From the NCBI RefSeq assembly GCF_000014145.1, contig NC_008255.1, positions 2,310,001 through 2,374,000 of the forward strand: 64,000 nucleotides of DNA, written 5' to 3'. Positions 60,956-64,000 of this stretch are shown here, in pieces. Under the pieces are notes generated by a model. That model was not told the origin of the DNA. It worked only from the letters and a program-made list of their open reading frames with translations, and ran no database searches. The translations under genes were made by a program, and so were the position numbers. The DNA is from Cytophaga hutchinsonii ATCC 33406. Lineage in GTDB: Bacteria > Bacteroidota > Bacteroidia > Cytophagales > Cytophagaceae. Position 1 is the stretch's first letter. Every line of letters begins with the position of its first letter.

Positions 60956-63900
60956 TTATTTTACAACGTTAAATTTCTTTCTAAGAGTTGCATTGCCATT
61001 ATGTATGATAAGCATATAAGTGCCACCCGCCAGACTGCTTACATCTATCATCGCTCCGTTGCCGGTTGCTGTTGAAGAAACAGTTCCTTCTTTACCCAAC
61101 ACATCTATCAGTGTAAAACTTGCATCTGATAAGTCTGCATCTGTATCAATAAATACGATGCCGTTTGATGGATTCGGATATACAGCTGCATTCAATGTAT
61201 TCAATGCCTGCACGCCTGTTGTGATGGATTCCGATGTAACTGTTACCGGTCCAGAAGTTGTGACGCCTCCGTTACTGTCTGTTACTCGAACCGTAATCGT
61301 ATGAGATCCTGCCGTTGGAGTGTCCCATGTGTACGTATACGGCGCTGCTGCTGCTGTGCCGATTACATCATCGCCTGCTAAAAACTCTACAAGGGTTATA
61401 CTACCATCCGCATCTGTGATATTCACCGAAATATCGATCGCTCCTGTTACTGCAGCATTCGGTGCCGGTGAAGTAATTGTAATAACAGATGGCTGATTTG
61501 CAACCACGCTTACTGTTGCTGCTGCTGAAGTTGCTTTGCAGTTACCCGCATTTGTTACTTCAACGGTATAGCTTCCCGCGTTCGTTGCGGTATAGGTCTG
61601 TGCGGTTGCTCCTGTGATTGTGACCGTGCCGTTGAACCATTTGTAGGTCAAAGCTGAACCTGCATTCGCCTGTAATACTACACTTCCGCCCTGAGGAATC
61701 GTTGTTGAACCAGTTGCTGTGATTGTAGCAGTTGGCAGTGCAGTTACTGTTAACGTAAATGCAGAAGTTGATTTACACATATTTCCATCTGTATAACTTG
61801 CCGTATAAATACCGCCCTGTGTTGGTGTAACTCCAGTTAACGTAATCTCTCTGGTCGATGCACTGTAACCGTTCGGACCTGTCCAGCTCCAGCCTGTATT
61901 TACTGTCGGCTGAGGACCCAGTACAACCGAAGAGCCAGCACACACCGTTGCGCCTGATACCTGGTTCCAGGTTCCGCCATCTACCTGTGCATACTGCGTT
62001 AAAACCGGTAAGGCATTTACCGTCACCGTAGTCCCTGCTGAGGTTGCTGAACAGCCGCCCGGGTTTGTTACTGTTACCGTATAACTGCCCGATGCGGTGG
62101 CTGTATAACCTGAATTTGTCGCTCCTGCTATTGTTGCTGTACCGTTCTTCCATACATAGCTGTATCCGGTGCCTGTACCTGCATTCAATACTACACTGCC
62201 TCCGGAGCAGAATGTGGTTGCCGTGCTTGCTGTTATCGCTGCTGCCGGTACCGTACAATTCAATCCTTTTAATACAACTGTTCCCATTAAAGCCGGATTG
62301 CTCCACGTATCATCTGTAGACGCAACCCAGGCAAGCTTACCTTCTCTTGCTCCTCCGTCATCGTCATCATTGATCATGACTTCAAAGCCCTGGAATGAAT
62401 TTAATGAAGCAGTGCCGCCAATGGTGCTCCACGGGATGCTCACCTCCACAATATAACCGGTTGCTGTATTGCTGATGCCTTTGGTTATTCCTGTTACCGG
62501 ATGTCCGTTGATCTCATAGGCCGCTGTAACATCGTTCCAGCGGAACGTGTACTGCTGGTCGTTGGTGCCGTATGTCGTTGCTTTGGTGTTGCCCAGATCA
62601 ATGTATACTTCAACGCCATCGTCGTTGTATACATCCGTTCCCCCATCGTTGCGCTTCACATCATCGGTTACCTGAACCAATACATACAGATTAGACGCAT
62701 CCCACATCGCTTTCCAGTTACCCGACAGATCTGTACCTGAGCTGATCGTACCGGTATTATTTTTTGTGATACCTGTGGATGGAAAACTGCTCCACAAGCC
62801 GTCAACGGTTCCATCGATTGTGGGTGCAGAACCGGTCTGGTAAATAGGTTTTGCTACCTGAATGTTTATTGCCGTGCTCGTTGTTACTGCATTGGCTGCA
62901 CTCGTTGCTTTGGCAGTGATCGGATATGTTCCTGCTGCTGCAGCTGTGATTGTATAGCTGTATGGTGAACTTGCATCTGTACCTAACAACGTTGTTCCGT
63001 TATAAAATTCTACTTTGGAAATGCTCCCGCTTGTGATCGTTGCCGTGGCATTGATCGTTATATTATCACCTTCCGTATAAACTGTATTATTTACAGGTGC
63101 TGTAAGCGATACTACCGGTCCTACATTACCACACGTATTTTTATATTTTCTTACGAAATTCCATATCTCGACCGTTGAATTAAAAGTAGCATCTAAAGAA
63201 TGCCAGTGGCCTTTTCCAGCCAGGGTCATCAGAACAAATTCAGTACCGCAACCACAATTCGTCCAGGAGCTCTTAGTAGCAACTGAATTAGAAATATTTG
63301 ATGGATATGGTTTAGTAACTACCGCTGTTGAAGAACATCCATTTTTAGTTCTCCAACCTTGTAAATAAGTCAAAAGCTTATTATCATAAATAACAACATT
63401 GTCAGCATCACCATGAATATGAATAAACGGAACAACACGTGAACTATTAAAATTACTTGAAGATAATGGATATCCTGAAACAGGTGCGAATGCGGCAATT
63501 TTGTCAGCAATTTTAGTTGCTGCTACATAAGTCATCATACCTCCCATTGAAAAGCCGGATAGATATACCCGGGAACGATCAATCCCATAACTGGTATACA
63601 TAGCATCAATGATTTTCAAAATAAAATCAGTATCCGTATTACCTGACAAATCCCATGAATTATTAATACCTGCAGGATATACAACAATAAACTTCGCAGT
63701 ATCAGCTACGAGTTCCCATTTTGTTTGTGACTTTTGATAATTCGGATCTTGATTTAAACCATGCATAGAAATCAGTAAAGGTCTGTTCTGCTGAATTCCT
63801 GCAGGTGCATATACCAACATACTTCGAGTAGCATTCCCTACAGTAATTGTTGTTAATTGTGCCATAGAATGAAACGAAAGCATCCATAAACATATCATTA

Positions 63901-63964
63901 AAAATGTAACATGATAATGGATTCCTGCAAACGCATACTTGAATAGAACAACGTACTTGTTCAT
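60956..63964 (-). CDS. secreted CE1-like esterase with CBM9, Ig-like domains and T9SS sorting domain
   Basis: A 1002-residue extracellular enzyme, starting at the ATG at 63964 with a signal peptide (ends near residue 36, SMAQ). Residues about 40-270 are a feruloyl/PHB-depolymerase-like alpha/beta hydrolase with GFSMGG (S139) and HIHGDADNVV. A Big-type Ig domain (about 280-370), a CBM9-like module (about 375-560), two or three Ig-like repeats with VTNPGGCSATSAG-type ends (565-820), another Ig domain (825-915) and the C-terminal sorting domain (YPNPSNGIVFID, SLAGGTYMLII, KFNVVK) follow. It likely removes ester-linked groups from plant polysaccharide. Codons before 63964 stay open to the window edge, so an earlier start cannot be excluded. 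Confidence 0.92.
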   Translation of the reverse strand: MNKYVVLFKYAFAGIHYHVTFLMICLWMLSFHSMAQLTTITVGNATRSMLVYAPAGIQQNRPLLISMHGLNQDPNYQKSQTKWELVADTAKFIVVYPAGINNSWDLSGNTDTDFILKIIDAMYTSYGIDRSRVYLSGFSMGGMMTYVAATKIADKIAAFAPVSGYPLSSSNFNSSRVVPFIHIHGDADNVVIYDNKLLTYLQGWRTKNGCSSTAVVTKPYPSNISNSVATKSSWTNCGCGTEFVLMTLAGKGHWHSLDATFNSTVEIWNFVRKYKNTCGNVGPVVSLTAPVNNTVYTEGDNITINATATITSGSISKVEFYNGTTLLGTDASSPYSYTITAAAAGTYPITAKATSAANAVTTSTAINIQVAKPIYQTGSAPTIDGTVDGLWSSFPSTGITKNNTGTISSGTDLSGNWKAMWDASNLYVLVQVTDDVKRNDGGTDVYNDDGVEVYIDLGNTKATTYGTNDQQYTFRWNDVTAAYEINGHPVTGITKGISNTATGYIVEVSIPWSTIGGTASLNSFQGFEVMINDDDDGGAREGKLAWVASTDDTWSNPALMGTVVLKGLNCTVPAAAITASTATTFCSGGSVVLNAGTGTGYSYVWKNGTATIAGATNSGYTATASGSYTVTVTNPGGCSATSAGTTVTVNALPVLTQYAQVDGGTWNQVSGATVCAGSSVVLGPQPTVNTGWSWTGPNGYSASTREITLTGVTPTQGGIYTASYTDGNMCKSTSAFTLTVTALPTATITATGSTTIPQGGSVVLQANAGSALTYKWFNGTVTITGATAQTYTATNAGSYTVEVTNAGNCKATSAAATVSVVANQPSVITITSPAPNAAVTGAIDISVNITDADGSITLVEFLAGDDVIGTAAAAPYTYTWDTPTAGSHTITVRVTDSNGGVTTSGPVTVTSESITTGVQALNTLNAAVYPNPSNGIVFIDTDADLSDASFTLIDVLGKEGTVSSTATGNGAMIDVSSLAGGTYMLIIHNGNATLRKKFNVVK

Positions 63965-64000
63965 GATTCTAACAATAGACTCTACTGCTCTTTTGCGCAA

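Overview
The window looks like chromosome of a Bacteroidota bacterium of the Cytophaga type; Cytophaga hutchinsonii is my best guess from family content, not verified. Evidence: a secreted esterase/CBM9/Ig-like protein with a type IX secretion sorting domain, a GldN-like protein, ExbB-ExbD-ExbD-TonB organisation, DUF1573 and DUF4199 proteins, a 7TMR-DISM kinase, Bacteroidota-type promoter boxes (TTTG then about 19-20 nt then TAnnTTTG) and scarce Shine-Dalgarno sequences. No rRNA, tRNA, integrase, transposase, prophage or CRISPR array was recognised; the region reads as ordinary chromosome with several families of short palindromic intergenic repeats.

Left part (1-11.7 kb): the N-terminal half of a ChaA-like Ca2+/H+ antiporter, a siderophore-interacting reductase, then a potassium-uptake locus: a sigma-54-activator type response regulator, a terminator, a good sigma-54 promoter candidate, two tiny KdpF-like membrane peptides, kdpA, kdpB, kdpC, an outer-membrane beta-barrel porin, a KdpD cut down to its cytoplasmic N-terminal half, and a separate HAMP-PAS histidine kinase. 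The usual KdpD/KdpE pair thus appears to be rebuilt from three proteins, with NtrC-like in place of OmpR-like output.

Middle part (11.7-36.5 kb): a 7TMR-DISM sensor kinase; an NmrA-like/SDR/AraC operon; a fused two-domain 2-oxoacid dehydrogenase E1 with an altered thiamine-diphosphate motif; DUF1573 protein; alanine dehydrogenase with an LTA-synthase-like membrane phosphatase-fold protein; AMP nucleosidase; HPP membrane protein; a GT-C-like membrane protein; MazG-like hydrolase and dCTP deaminase; an Atg22/UMF1-type MFS protein; a divergent purine-salvage pair (MTA/SAH nucleosidase makes adenine, Apt reuses it); DUF4199; and a minus-strand run of TerB-like, patatin, small membrane, PD40-OmpA and Gfo/Idh/MocA genes.

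Right part (36.7-64 kb): a TonB energy-transduction operon ending in a PstS-like lipoprotein and a TPR protein; hydroxyacyl-CoA dehydrogenase; Dps; DapD; a glycosyltransferase; a Mn/Fe/Zn ABC uptake operon with a DtxR-family repressor, in which one permease carries its own C-terminal DtxR-like domain; a thioredoxin-like protein; MnmE; the GldN-like protein; then a carotenoid locus led by a CarH-like B12-binding MerR regulator with a 12-bp perfect inverted repeat at its start codon, followed by crtI (broken by one in-frame stop), crtB, an unknown secreted protein, crtZ and a lycopene cyclase. The window ends in the secreted esterase gene.
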